From Streptomyces venezuelae (GTDB lineage Bacteria > Actinomycetota > Actinomycetes > Streptomycetales > Streptomycetaceae): a stretch of DNA of 64,000 nucleotides. Under the pieces are notes generated by a model, which did not search any database, was not told the origin of the DNA, and saw nothing but the letters and a program-made list of their open reading frames with translations. The position numbers and the translations under genes were made by a program. Below, one piece after another: positions 50,886-60,449 of this stretch. The DNA lies in the NCBI RefSeq assembly GCF_008642295.1, contig NZ_CP029190.1:2080001-2144000 (forward strand), given 5' to 3'. Position 1 is the stretch's first letter. Each line of letters opens with the position of its first letter.

Positions 50886-52847
50886 TCAGCGGATGGGCCG
50901 GTGCACGTTCTTCTGTGCGGAGGGGCCGGGGGTGGCGTCCGCGATCCAGGGGCCGTCGCCGGAGGGGTCGAGGACGCCTTCCTCCAGCCAGGTGTAGGTG
51001 CCGGAGAGGACCCCGGCGACCACCTTGTGGTCGAGGTCGTCGGTGTTGGACCACAGCCGGCCGAACAGCTCCTCGACGCGCAGCCGGGACTGCCGGCAGA
51101 AGGCGTCGGCCAGCTGGTAGGCCTCGCGGCCGTGGTCCCCGGAGGCCCGCAGGTGCTCGGCCCGGACACAGGCCGCGCTCATGGCGAACAGTTCGGCGCC
51201 GATGTCGACGATCCGGCCCAGGAAGCCCTGTTTGGTCTCCATCCGGCCCTGCCAGCGGGACATGGCGTAGAACGTCGAGCGGGCCAGTTTGCGGGCGGTG
51301 CGGTCGACATAGCGCAGGTGGACGGCGAGGTCGGTGTGGCCGCGCGGGTGGAACTCCCGGAAGGTGCCGGGAACGTGGCCGGGGCCGGCGGCCAGCTTGG
51401 GCAGCCAGCGGGCGTAGAACCCGGCGGCCCGCGCCCCCGCCCTCGCCTTGTCGCCGAGGTCCTTCTCCGGGTCGATGAGATCGCCGGCCACCGACAGGTG
51501 GGCGTCGACGGCCTCCCGGGCGATCAGCAGGTGCATGATCTCGGTGGAGCCCTCGAAGATCCGGTTGATCCGGAGGTCGCGCAGCAGCTGCTCGGCGGGG
51601 ACGGCCCGCTCGCCGCGGGCGGCCAGGGATTCGGCGGTCTCGAAGCCGCGTCCGCCGCGGATCTGGACCAGTTCGTCGGCCATCAGGCAGGCCATCTCGG
51701 AGCCGTACAGCTTGGCCAGGGCGGCCTCGATGCGGATGTCGTTGCGGTCCTCGTCGGCCATCTGGGAGGCGAGGTCCACGACGGCTTCGAGGGCGAAGGT
51801 GGTGGCGGCGATGAAGGCGATCTTGGAGCCGACGGCCTCGTGGCGGGCCACCGGCCGGCCCCACTGTTCCCGCACCCCCGACCATTCACGGGCGATCTTC
51901 AGGCACCATTTGCCGGCGCCGACGCACATGGCGGGGAGCGAGAGCCGGCCGGTGTTGAGGGTGGTCAGGGCGATCTTGAGGCCGGCGCCCTCGGGGCCGA
52001 TCCGGTTGCCGGCGGGCACCCTGACCCGGTGGAAGCGGGTGACGCCGTTCTCCAGGCCGCGCAGGCCCATGAAGGCGTTGCGGTGCTCCACGGTGATACC
52101 GGGCGAGTCGGCCTCGACGACGAAGGCGGTGATCCCGCCGCGGTGGCCCTCGCTCTTGGGCACCCGGGCCATCACCACGAGCAGGTCCGCGACCACCCCG
52201 TTGGTGGTCCACAGCTTCACCCCGTCCAGGATGTACGCGTCCTCGCCGTCGGGGACGGCGGTGGTGGCGAGGCGGGCCGGGTCGGAGCCCACATCGGGTT
52301 CGGTGAGCAGGAAGGCGCTGATGTCGGTGGTGGCCAGGCGGGGCAGGAAGGCGTCCTTCTGCTCCTGGGTGCCGAAGATCTTCAGCGGTTGGGGGACGCC
52401 GATGGACTGGTGGGCGGAGAGCAGGGCGCCGATGGCCGGGCTGACCGAGCCGACCAGGGCGAGCGCCTTGTTGTAGTAGACCTGGGTGAGGCCCAGTCCC
52501 CCGTACTTGGGGTCGATCTTCATGCCGAGCGCGCCGAGCTCCTTGAGGCCGCGGACGGTCTCGTCGGGGATGCGGGCCTCGCGTTCGATGCGCGGGCCGT
52601 CGATCTCGGTCTCGCAGAACTCCCGGAGCCGGGCCAGGAAGGCCTCGCCGCGGCGGACGTCCTCGTCGGCGGGGAGCGGATGGGGGTGGATCAGGTCGAG
52701 CCGGAACCTGCCGAGGAAGAGTTCCTTGGCAAAGCTGGGTTTGCGCCAGTCGGCCTCGCGGGCCGCTTCGGCGACCTGCCGCGCCTCGCGCTCGGTCACT
52801 TTGGGCTGCGTGGGCCGGATCGGCTGTGCGGGCTGTGTTGCGGACAT
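50886..52847 (-). CDS. Acyl-CoA dehydrogenase family flavoprotein
   Basis: 653 residues, larger than the usual 380-400 because of a C-terminal extension (about 440-653) like that of very-long-chain acyl-CoA dehydrogenase-type proteins. FAD/acyl-CoA motifs: LLTEPDVGSDPARLATTA, WTTNGVVADLLVVMARV, and RNRIFEGSTEI-like (LRINRIFEGSTEIMHLLIAREA), which normally precedes the active site. The catalytic base position is not clear by eye. ATG 52847 follows GAGGTGAG; GTG 52859 is possible. Monocistronic by spacing. Probably beta-oxidation; the chain-length range is not deducible. Confidence 0.9.
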   Translation of the reverse strand: MSATQPAQPIRPTQPKVTEREARQVAEAAREADWRKPSFAKELFLGRFRLDLIHPHPLPADEDVRRGEAFLARLREFCETEIDGPRIEREARIPDETVRGLKELGALGMKIDPKYGGLGLTQVYYNKALALVGSVSPAIGALLSAHQSIGVPQPLKIFGTQEQKDAFLPRLATTDISAFLLTEPDVGSDPARLATTAVPDGEDAYILDGVKLWTTNGVVADLLVVMARVPKSEGHRGGITAFVVEADSPGITVEHRNAFMGLRGLENGVTRFHRVRVPAGNRIGPEGAGLKIALTTLNTGRLSLPAMCVGAGKWCLKIAREWSGVREQWGRPVARHEAVGSKIAFIAATTFALEAVVDLASQMADEDRNDIRIEAALAKLYGSEMACLMADELVQIRGGRGFETAESLAARGERAVPAEQLLRDLRINRIFEGSTEIMHLLIAREAVDAHLSVAGDLIDPEKDLGDKARAGARAAGFYARWLPKLAAGPGHVPGTFREFHPRGHTDLAVHLRYVDRTARKLARSTFYAMSRWQGRMETKQGFLGRIVDIGAELFAMSAACVRAEHLRASGDHGREAYQLADAFCRQSRLRVEELFGRLWSNTDDLDHKVVAGVLSGTYTWLEEGVLDPSGDGPWIADATPGPSAQKNVHRPIR

Positions 52848-53064
52848 GAGGGGGCTCACCTCGCCGCTGGGTAGGGGGTGCTACCGGTGGGTGCTACCTG
52901 TCAGTCGTACCCAATCCGGCCCGCCCGGAAAAGCCGGGGCGGTCCGTGCGGGTGGTACCGGCTCAGAACAGGCAACCGGGTCCGCTGACGGGACGGAAGC
53001 AGGAGTTGACCCCGCCGTCTCCGTCATGGGTGTTGGTCCCGGTGCCGCCGCCCCGGAAAAAGGG

Positions 53065-53101
53065 GACGGCCGGAGCCCCCGCACAGTGGGCTCCGGCCGT
53101 C
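53065..53101. terminator. Strong terminator of the aldehyde dehydrogenase gene
   Basis: Perfect 14-bp stem (53065-53078 with 53088-53101). On the minus strand it is followed by CCC and five U, on the plus strand by GGC and four U, so it works in both directions. It starts 20 bp after the dehydrogenase stop. Confidence 0.88.
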
Positions 53102-53121
53102 GGCTTTTGGGCCGTACGAGA

Positions 53122-54567
53122 TCAGATGTCGAGGCCGGTCAGGACCAGGACCCGCTCGTACGTGTAGTCGTCCATCGCGTAGCGGACACCCTCGCGGCCC
53201 ACACCGGACTGCTTGACGCCGCCGTACGGCATCTGGTCGGCACGGTAGGACGGGGCGTCACCGATGATCACGCCGCCGACCTCGAGCTCGCGGTGGGCGC
53301 GGAACGCGGTCTGGACGTTGCGGGTGAAGACGCCGGTCTGCAGGCCGAACTTCGAGTCGTTGACCTTGGCGAAGGCCTCGTCGGTGCCGTCCACCCGGTG
53401 CAGGGTGAGGACCGGTCCGAAGACCTCCTCGCAGGCGAGGGTGACGCCGTCGGGGATCTCGGCGAGCACGGTCGGCTCGTACGAGGCGCCCTCGCGCTTG
53501 CCGCCGGTGAGCAGCTTGGCGCCGGCGGTCACGGCCTCGTCCACCCAGGACTCGACGCGCTTGGCGGCGTCCTCGGAGACCAGCGGGCCGACGTCGGTGG
53601 CGTCGTCCGCGGGGTCGCCGGTGACCTGGGCCTGGACCTTGGCGACGACCTTCTCGACCAGGCGGTCGTAGACGGAGGCGTCGGCGATCACGCGCTGCAC
53701 GGAGATGCAGGACTGGCCGGCCTGGTAGTTGGAGAAGGTCGCGATGCGGGTGGCGGCCCAGTCGAGGTCGGCCTCGGAGGACCAGTCGTCCAGGACCACG
53801 GCGGCGGCGTTGCCGCCGAGCTCCAGGGTGCAGTGCTTGTGGGGCACCGACTGCTGGATGGCGTAGCCGACCGTGTCGGAGCCGGTGAAGGAGATGACGG
53901 GCAGGCGGTCGTCCTTGACCAGAGCCGGCATCTTGTCGTTGGCGACGGGCAGCACGGACCAGGAGCCGGCCGGCAGGTCGGTCTCGGCCAGCAGCTCGCC
54001 CAGGATCAGACCGGAGAGCGGGGTGGCCGGGGCCGGCTTCAGGATGATGGGGGCGCCGACGGCGATGGCCGGGGCGACCTTGTGGGCGCACAGGTTCAGC
54101 GGGAAGTTGAACGGGGCGATGCCGAGGACCGGGCCCTTGACGAAGCGGCGGGTCAGGGCGAGCCGGCCGACGCCGCCGGCGTCGGTGTCGAGGCGCTGGG
54201 CCTCTCCGCCGTTGAAGCGGCGGGCCTCTTCGGCGGCGAAGCGGAATACGGACACCGCACGGCCGACCTCACCGCGGGCCCACTTGATGGGCTTGCCGTT
54301 CTCGGCGGAGATCAGCTGGGCGATCTCCTCGGTGCGCTCGGTGAGCCGCTTGGACACGTGGTCCAGGGCGGCGGCCCGGACGTGGGCGGGGGTCGCGGAG
54401 AACTCGGCCGTCACGGCGTACGCCGCGGCCACCGCCTCTTCGACCTGGGCATCGGTGGGCACGCTGACGGTGCCGACCAGACGGCCGTCCCACGGGTTGT
54501 GGACGTCGAAGCTGTCCTCGCCGGTGGCCTGGCGGCCGGCGAGCCAGAAGGCGTGGGTGGAAGTCAT
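53122..54567 (-). CDS. Aldehyde dehydrogenase family protein, possible succinate-semialdehyde dehydrogenase
   Basis: NAD(P)-dependent oxidation of an aldehyde to an acid. 481 residues. The general base Glu is in CTLELGGN and the nucleophile Cys in NYQAGQSCISVQR; cofactor region GPVLGIAPFNFPLN and FTGSDTVG are present. ATG 54567 (TSTHAFWLAG). Next to a PucR-type regulator and about 4 kb from gabT, so it could oxidise the succinate semialdehyde made by GabT; this is context-based. Its promoter region shares GACAA(A/G) motifs with gabT. Confidence 0.93.
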   Translation of the reverse strand: MTSTHAFWLAGRQATGEDSFDVHNPWDGRLVGTVSVPTDAQVEEAVAAAYAVTAEFSATPAHVRAAALDHVSKRLTERTEEIAQLISAENGKPIKWARGEVGRAVSVFRFAAEEARRFNGGEAQRLDTDAGGVGRLALTRRFVKGPVLGIAPFNFPLNLCAHKVAPAIAVGAPIILKPAPATPLSGLILGELLAETDLPAGSWSVLPVANDKMPALVKDDRLPVISFTGSDTVGYAIQQSVPHKHCTLELGGNAAAVVLDDWSSEADLDWAATRIATFSNYQAGQSCISVQRVIADASVYDRLVEKVVAKVQAQVTGDPADDATDVGPLVSEDAAKRVESWVDEAVTAGAKLLTGGKREGASYEPTVLAEIPDGVTLACEEVFGPVLTLHRVDGTDEAFAKVNDSKFGLQTGVFTRNVQTAFRAHRELEVGGVIIGDAPSYRADQMPYGGVKQSGVGREGVRYAMDDYTYERVLVLTGLDI

Positions 54568-54668
54568 GGCGAATCCCGGCCCTTCGGTGTGTGCGGTGTG
54601 TGCGGTGTCTGCCGGGCGTGCTGCGCTGCCCGTCCCCCTCACGGTAGGGGGCCGGGCCGATTTGGGCG

Positions 54669-54714
54669 CTTGTCCGCGGTGGAGCACCTCGCGGCGTGGC
54701 TTCGCCGCTTTGTC
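54669..54714 (-). promoter_or_regulatory. GACAA(A/G) motif pair upstream of aldehyde dehydrogenase
   Basis: On the minus strand GCGGACAAG is at 54677-54669 and GACAAAG at 54714-54708, both oriented with transcription and 100-150 bp upstream of the dehydrogenase start. They resemble the two GCGGACAA(A/G)GACAC copies before gabT. Candidate regulator sites only. Confidence 0.45.
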
Positions 54715-54737
54715 ACTGTCGCCGGGGCCGGACCGGA

Positions 54738-56321
54738 CTACGCCGGCGGGGTGGTGCTGGCCTTGAGGGCGAGCCAGAGCTCCATCCGGACGTCCGGGTC
54801 GTCGAGGGAGCGGCCGAGGATCTCCTCGACCCGCCGCATCCGGTAGCGCAGGGTGTGCCGGTGGACGCCGAGGTCGGCCGCGGCGGCGTCCCACTGGCCG
54901 TGCCGGGACAGCCAGGCCTGAAGGGAGGCCACCAGGTCGCCGCGCCCGGTGGCGTCGTGCTCCCGGAGGGCCCGGAGGGTGCCGTCCGCGAAGGCCCGTA
55001 CCGCCTCGTCGGCGAGCAGCGGGAGGACCGAGCCGGCCGCCAGGTCTTCGTGCTCGACCAGGGGGCGTCCGCGCCGGCGGGCCACGGCGAGGGCCTGGTC
55101 GGCCTGTTTGAAGGCGGCGGCGGCCCCGGGAGGCCCGGCCGGTGCGGACAGGCCGACCACCAGTTCGTCGGGTTCCGGCCCGGCGGCGTCCCGGCCGCGC
55201 CGGGATTCGAGGGCCTCGGCGTGCTCGGCCACGGCCTGGACCGCCGCGCCGCCGTCCGCGGCGAGGATCACCAGCCGGCCCGGCTCCGGGACCAGCAGCA
55301 GCGCCTCCGCGGTGCGGGCCGCTGCGGCCTCCACCGTGTCCGCGAGCAGGGCGAGTCCTTCGGGCTGGGCGGTGCCGGCCAGGGCGGGTTCGGCGATGAC
55401 CATGCGGAAGGGGGCCTGGAGGAGGCTGCCGTACAGGTCTCCGGCCACCGATTCCGCGTGCTCGGGCTGTCCGGCCAGCAGCATCCGCAGGATGGCCGAA
55501 CCCAGCCGGGTCTCGGCGTCGTGGAGGGAGCGGGAGCGTTCGGTGGTCAGGGTGAGCAGGGCCACCGCGGAGTGCACGGCGTACCGTTCGGCGGTGCCGA
55601 GCGGGGCTCCGGTGCCCACCGCCAGGGCGCCGCGGGCCCGCCGCCCGGTGCCCAGGGACTGGAGCTCGACCCGGTCCTCCGAGCCGCCGACCACGGCGCT
55701 GGCGGGGGCGGGGCGCTCCCGCAGCCGTTCCACGTCGGCGGTGAGCCGGGCGGCCCGGCGGGCGGCCCAGTCCGGGGCGGCGGCGACGACCGCGCCGGAG
55801 GAGTCGTACAGCGCCGCCCAGCCGTGGACGTGCGCGGCGAGCTTGGCCAGGAGTTCGGCGGGCCCGTCGGCGGAGAGTGCGGCCCGGGTGAGTTCGCGCT
55901 GGGCTTCGAAGCCGGCGGTGACGGCCCGGTACTGGTCGGCGGCGAGGGCGGCGGAGACGGCCTTGCTGATGGCGAGGAAGGGGGTGCGCCGGGGGACCTC
56001 CAGCAGCGGCAGGTCCTCGGCGCGGGCGGCCTCGACGAGGGCCTCGGGGATCGCCTCGTAGTTGACGCCGACGGCGAAGCCGATGCCGACGACCCCGGCC
56101 GCGGCGAGCCGCCGTACGTACCGGCGCATCTCCTCCGGGTCCTCCGCGTCCAGCTTCATCGCGGTGATCAGGAGGAGCTCCCCGCCCTCCATATAGGGGA
56201 CGGGGTCGGCGAGCTCGCTGACATGGGCCCAGCGCACCGGGGTGTCGAGGCGGCTCTCCCCCGCGCGGACGCTGAGCTTGAGCGCCGAGTGCTGGACGAG
56301 CGAGGCGAGGGTGAGCGGCAT
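54738..56321 (-). CDS. PucR-family transcriptional regulator
   Basis: 527 residues. N-terminal PucR domain (LTLASLVQHSALKLSVRAGES...VGIGFAVGVNYEAIPEALVEAA), a GGDEF-related middle, and the C-terminal PucR helix-turn-helix (LVASLQAWLSRHGQWDAAAADLGVHRHTLRYRMRRVEEILGRSL). Members usually activate nitrogen-compound catabolism genes in response to a ligand. ATG 56321 fits the family start; its ribosome site is weak. Upstream of the aldehyde dehydrogenase on the same strand and near gabT, so it is the natural candidate for controlling both. Confidence 0.93.
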   Translation of the reverse strand: MPLTLASLVQHSALKLSVRAGESRLDTPVRWAHVSELADPVPYMEGGELLLITAMKLDAEDPEEMRRYVRRLAAAGVVGIGFAVGVNYEAIPEALVEAARAEDLPLLEVPRRTPFLAISKAVSAALAADQYRAVTAGFEAQRELTRAALSADGPAELLAKLAAHVHGWAALYDSSGAVVAAAPDWAARRAARLTADVERLRERPAPASAVVGGSEDRVELQSLGTGRRARGALAVGTGAPLGTAERYAVHSAVALLTLTTERSRSLHDAETRLGSAILRMLLAGQPEHAESVAGDLYGSLLQAPFRMVIAEPALAGTAQPEGLALLADTVEAAAARTAEALLLVPEPGRLVILAADGGAAVQAVAEHAEALESRRGRDAAGPEPDELVVGLSAPAGPPGAAAAFKQADQALAVARRRGRPLVEHEDLAAGSVLPLLADEAVRAFADGTLRALREHDATGRGDLVASLQAWLSRHGQWDAAAADLGVHRHTLRYRMRRVEEILGRSLDDPDVRMELWLALKASTTPPA

Positions 56322-56536
56322 CGGCGGCTGGCGGCTTTCGCGGAGGGGGCGGTGGGGGCAGTGCGGCCGGTGGGGCCGGTGGGACCGGCCGGGCTGGGCA
56401 GCGGCCGGCGGGGCGGCATCGGGGATTTTCGCCACGGCGTATGAACGCCTCAGCTCGATTCTGCCACCCCGTACGGGTTCACTCAGCCGCGAGCCGGCCC
56501 CGGCCCCGGCCTCGGCCCGAGCCCTTCCCGGCCGCC

Positions 56537-58756
56537 TCAGCCGTCCAGCCGGACCAGGAGCGGGGTCGTACGCTCCCCGCGGACCGAGGTCAGCGAGAGC
56601 ACCGCGTGCCCGGGCGGCACGGCGTGCGCCAGGTCGGAGGCGGACCAGCGGGCCCGCTCCACCTGCCGGACGGTCACCGCGTCGGTGGTCACGGCCTTGC
56701 CGGTGACCAGCTTGCGGAAGGCGTGGATGGCGCGGGTGAGCGGCTGGTCGGCGAAGACGGTACGGCTGGTCACGTCCCGGGCCTCGACCCACTCGGTGCC
56801 CCAGGCCTCGGCGAACCGCTGCCCGTCCCAGGTCGTGACCCCGGAGAAGGCCATCCGGCAGCCGACCGCGCCGAGCAGCGGGGTGCGCAGTTCCTCCGGC
56901 ACCTCGTCCATGGTGCGCAGGGCCAGCAGTACGCCCGCGTTGGCGGAGCGCAGCCGCTGGATGCCGCGCACGGTCTGCGGCGTGAGGGTGTGCGCGGCGT
57001 CGTCGAGGACGAGGCAGGCGAACAGGGACCGGTCGGTACGGGCGGCGGCACCGGCGCTGAACTGCGCCAGCAGCAGCCGGGCCAGCATCCGGGAGGCGTC
57101 GGCGTGCCCGCGTTCGGGCAGGTCGATGCGGACCCGGAGGGGGTGTTCGAGGGAGCGCAGGGAGAAGGGCCGGCCCTGTTGTCCGGTGGTGTCGAAGAAC
57201 CCGGCGAAGGCGGGCCGGTCCAGGAGGGCGATCCGGTCGGCGAGGGCGGGGCCGGGGTCGCCGTGGGATCCGCTCTGCCGCTCGCGGGCGTCGAGCTCGC
57301 GGAGCATGGAGTGCTGCCCGGCCGCCTCCAGCTCCCGGCGGACCCCGTCCAGGGCGGCCGGGACCCGGTCGAGGAGCTCGCGGAGCTCGGGGACGCCGGG
57401 GAAGCGGCCGTGGGCGGTCCGGAACGGGCCGAGCAGCTGGGCGAGGGCGGTCGCGGCCCGGCGTACGTCCACCCCGGGCACGTCCCCGGCCAGGGCTTCG
57501 GCGAGCAGGCCCGCGGCCTCGTCGGGGTCGGTGGCGCCGCCGTACAGGTCGAGGTCGTAGGCGGTGGCCGGGTCGCCGATCCGGATGACCACGTCGTACG
57601 CCGCGTCGGGGCCGAGCTGGGTCCCGGCGGCGCCGACCGCGACGACGGCGGCCTGGCCGGCGAGCGCCTGGAGGGCGAGGGACTCCACGACCGGACGGAC
57701 CAGCCGGCCGGTCTTGCCGCCGCCGGAGGGGCCCACGGCCAGCAGGGAGGTGCCGAGCACGGCGGGGTCGAGGGCGAGTCCGGTGCCGCGGCGCGGGTAG
57801 GGGTTGCGTTCGCCGTCCGCCACCGTGCCGATCCTGACCTGGCGGGCGAGCAGGTCGTGCCGGGCGGCGCGGACCGGCAGGTCGCGGGCTCCCGAGGGGT
57901 GGGTGCAGGCGCCGGCGCCCTTGTCCCGTACGGCATCGGCGAAGGCGGCCCGGCGGCCCGGGTCCGCCAGGACGGTCTGCCAGGCCCGCCGGATCCGCGC
58001 GGCGTCCACGTCGTTCATCCGCCCGGCCCCGCCCTCGGCCCGCAGCCGCTCGGCCGCCTCCCCCAGCCCGGCCCCCCGCAACTCGGGCCACCCGGCGGGA
58101 TCCTCGTCCCCCCCGGGCACGGGCCCGGGGGGCGGTTCGGCGAGCCCGGCGGCGGCCCGGCGGGCGGCCGGGCCGCTCAGCATGCGCCGGACCAGCTCGG
58201 GCCAGCGGCCGAGCCGCCCGAATCCGATGGCCAGGCCCGCGAGGACCATGGCGTACCAGATGTACGAGGCGACCACCGAGGGCAGCCGGCCGGCCCAGGA
58301 GTCGGGGGTGAACATGTAGAGGGGCCAGAGCCAGAACCCGCCGAGATAGCCGTTCCACAGCAGGGACCACAGCAGGAGTCCGGCCAGCAGGGCGATCAGG
58401 GCCCCGCTGACCAGCTGGCGGGTGGGGGTGGTCTCGGGTTCCTCGTCGGCCCGCGGGACGTGTCCGTACGCCCAGACGCCCGGGCCGCCGGAGCGGCGCG
58501 GGGTGCGCAGCCAGTCGGCGAACGCGGAACCGCCGGAGGAGGGCGCGCCGGCCGGGGGGCCGACGGGGGCCGGACCGGGTGCGTGAGCCGGACCGGGTGC
58601 GTGAACCGGACCGGCTGCGGTGTGGGCGCCGGGTGCGGGATGGGCGCCGGGCGCGTGCGCGGGCCTCGGCGGGACCGCCGGCCGCGGAATCCCGTTCCCG
58701 ATCCCGTTCGTGCGCGCCACCGCGTCCTGCGTGCCGTGCGTGCCGTCCGTGTCCAT
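56537..58756 (-). CDS. VirD4/TraG-like membrane-anchored ATPase
   Basis: 739 residues. Pro/Ala/Gly-rich N-terminus, two to three transmembrane helices at about 120-180 (LVSGALIALLAGLLLWSLLW and WYAMVLAGLAIGFG), then an ATPase domain with Walker A GPSGGGKT at 342-349 and Walker B-like FACLVLDDAAHTL. TraG/VirD4 family features (SLRSLEHPLRVRIDLPE, LLLAQFSAGAAA) suggest a DNA- or protein-translocating coupling ATPase. No relaxase, VirB or transfer gene is near, so it is not part of a visible conjugative element. It is a conserved orphan in Streptomyces. Role unknown. Confidence 0.82.
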   Translation of the reverse strand: MDTDGTHGTQDAVARTNGIGNGIPRPAVPPRPAHAPGAHPAPGAHTAAGPVHAPGPAHAPGPAPVGPPAGAPSSGGSAFADWLRTPRRSGGPGVWAYGHVPRADEEPETTPTRQLVSGALIALLAGLLLWSLLWNGYLGGFWLWPLYMFTPDSWAGRLPSVVASYIWYAMVLAGLAIGFGRLGRWPELVRRMLSGPAARRAAAGLAEPPPGPVPGGDEDPAGWPELRGAGLGEAAERLRAEGGAGRMNDVDAARIRRAWQTVLADPGRRAAFADAVRDKGAGACTHPSGARDLPVRAARHDLLARQVRIGTVADGERNPYPRRGTGLALDPAVLGTSLLAVGPSGGGKTGRLVRPVVESLALQALAGQAAVVAVGAAGTQLGPDAAYDVVIRIGDPATAYDLDLYGGATDPDEAAGLLAEALAGDVPGVDVRRAATALAQLLGPFRTAHGRFPGVPELRELLDRVPAALDGVRRELEAAGQHSMLRELDARERQSGSHGDPGPALADRIALLDRPAFAGFFDTTGQQGRPFSLRSLEHPLRVRIDLPERGHADASRMLARLLLAQFSAGAAARTDRSLFACLVLDDAAHTLTPQTVRGIQRLRSANAGVLLALRTMDEVPEELRTPLLGAVGCRMAFSGVTTWDGQRFAEAWGTEWVEARDVTSRTVFADQPLTRAIHAFRKLVTGKAVTTDAVTVRQVERARWSASDLAHAVPPGHAVLSLTSVRGERTTPLLVRLDG

Positions 58757-58866
58757 GAACCCCTGCCCCCTGCCAGTTCCGGTGCTGCGCCGCTCAATCT
58801 AGTGCCCGCCCGCGGCCCTGCTGCCGTATCCGGGCCCGGTCCACAAGACACTCCGTATGGCCGTCG

Positions 58867-58948
58867 CGGACAAGGACACGCGGGCACCACTACCGAACGG
58901 AGCATGCCGTGGCCCCGCCGCCGGGCCTAGCCTGCGGACAAAGACACA
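58867..58948 (+). promoter_or_regulatory. Imperfect 14-bp direct repeat around gabT promoter
   Basis: GCGGACAAGGACAC (58867-58880) and GCGGACAAAGACAC (58935-58948) differ at one base and lie 68 bp apart. A TANNNT -10-like TAGCCT (58929-58934) sits just before the second copy, which would therefore lie at the transcript start. Candidate operator. Confidence 0.5.
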
Positions 58949-58981
58949 AGTGCGTCCGAAAACACCCCCCAGGAGCCCCCT

Positions 58982-60316
58982 ATGACCGCTGTCCCGCAGG
59001 AGCGCAAGCTCGTCACCGCGATCCCCGGCCCCAAGTCGCAGGAACTGCAGGCCCGCCGCCTGGAGACGGTGGCCGGTGGCGTGGGCTCCGTACTGCCCGT
59101 CTTCACCGCGCGCGCGGGCGGCGGCATCATCGAGGACGTCGACGGCAACCGTCTGATCGACTTCGGTTCCGGTATCGCCGTGACCTCGGTCGGCGCCTCC
59201 GCCGAGGCCGTCGTGCGCCGCGCCTCCGCGCAGCTCGCGGACTTCACCCACACCTGTTTCATGGTCACGCCGTACGAGGGCTACGTCGAGGTCTGCGAGG
59301 CGCTCGCCGAGCTGACCCCCGGTGACCACGCCAAGAAGTCCGCGCTGTTCAACTCCGGCGCCGAGGCCGTCGAGAACGCCGTCAAGATCGCCCGTTCGTA
59401 CACCAAGCGTCAGGCCGTCGTCGTATTCGACCACGGCTACCACGGCCGTACCAACCTGACGATGGCGCTGACCTCGAAGAACATGCCGTACAAGAACGGC
59501 TTCGGCCCGTTCGCCCCCGAGGTCTACCGCGTCCCGGTCGCCTACGGCTACCGCTGGCCCACCGGTGCCGAGAACTGCGGCCCCGAGGCCGCCGCCCAGG
59601 CGATCGACCAGATCACCAAGCAGATCGGCGCCGACAACGTCGCCGCGATCATCATCGAGCCGGTGCTCGGCGAGGGTGGCTTCATCGAGCCGGCCAAGGG
59701 CTTCCTGCCGGCCATCGTGAAGTTCGCCAACGACAACGGCATCGTGTTCGTGGCCGATGAGATCCAGTCCGGCTTCTGCCGCACCGGCCAGTGGTTCGCG
59801 TGTGAGGACGAGGGCATCGTCCCGGACCTGATCACCACCGCCAAGGGCATCGCGGGCGGTCTGCCGCTCGCCGCCGTGACCGGCCGCGCCGAGATCATGG
59901 ACGCCGCGCACGCGGGCGGCCTGGGCGGCACCTACGGCGGTAACCCGGTGGCCTGCGCCGGTGCGCTGGGTTCCATCGAGACCATGAAGGAGCTCGACCT
60001 CAACGCCGCGGCGAAGAAGATCGAGTCCGTCATGAAGACCCGCCTTGCGGCCATGCAGGAGAAGTACGAGATCATCGGCGACATCCGCGGGCGCGGCGCC
60101 ATGATCGCGATCGAGCTGGTCAAGGACCCGGTCTCCAAGACCCCGTTCCCGGAGGCGGCCGGCGCACTCGCCAGGGCCTGCCACGCCGAGGGCCTGCTCG
60201 TCCTCACCTGTGGCACCTACGGCAACGTGCTGCGCTTCCTGCCGCCGATCGTCATCGGCGAGGACCTGCTGAACGAGGGTCTGGACATCATCGAGTCCGC
60301 TTTCGCGGGCATCTGA
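58982..60316 (+). CDS. gabT: 4-aminobutyrate aminotransferase (class III, PLP)
   Basis: Transfers the amino group of GABA to 2-oxoglutarate, giving succinate semialdehyde. 444 residues. PLP-lysine is Lys288 in TTAKGIAGGLPLAAV. Other class-III signatures: NSGAEAVENAVKIAR, DHGYHGRT, IIEPVLGEGGF and FVADEIQSGFCRTG. ATG 58982 after CAGGAG. Monocistronic; diverges from the TraG-like gene. The neighbouring PucR regulator and aldehyde dehydrogenase fit a GABA-use role. Confidence 0.96.
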   Translation: MTAVPQERKLVTAIPGPKSQELQARRLETVAGGVGSVLPVFTARAGGGIIEDVDGNRLIDFGSGIAVTSVGASAEAVVRRASAQLADFTHTCFMVTPYEGYVEVCEALAELTPGDHAKKSALFNSGAEAVENAVKIARSYTKRQAVVVFDHGYHGRTNLTMALTSKNMPYKNGFGPFAPEVYRVPVAYGYRWPTGAENCGPEAAAQAIDQITKQIGADNVAAIIIEPVLGEGGFIEPAKGFLPAIVKFANDNGIVFVADEIQSGFCRTGQWFACEDEGIVPDLITTAKGIAGGLPLAAVTGRAEIMDAAHAGGLGGTYGGNPVACAGALGSIETMKELDLNAAAKKIESVMKTRLAAMQEKYEIIGDIRGRGAMIAIELVKDPVSKTPFPEAAGALARACHAEGLLVLTCGTYGNVLRFLPPIVIGEDLLNEGLDIIESAFAGI

Positions 60317-60449
60317 GCGAACGTCCGAACACGGTGCTCGATCGATACCAGCGGTAACGGGCGGGCGCTGTGAAGAAGGTGTGGGGGGCCGATGGCGGGA
60401 GCGCGTTCCCGCTGTCGGTCCCCTTTCCGCTGCCGTACGGTTTCTGCAG

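Noticed and set aside
54738..58370. Apparent 1210-residue fusion of the PucR regulator with an upstream segment
   Set aside because: The extra N-terminal half is the wrong frame of the VirD4-like gene; the PucR family starts at 56321.
56537..58756. Integrated conjugative element suggested by the TraG-like ATPase
   Set aside because: No integrase, relaxase, att repeats or tRNA nearby and base use matches neighbours.
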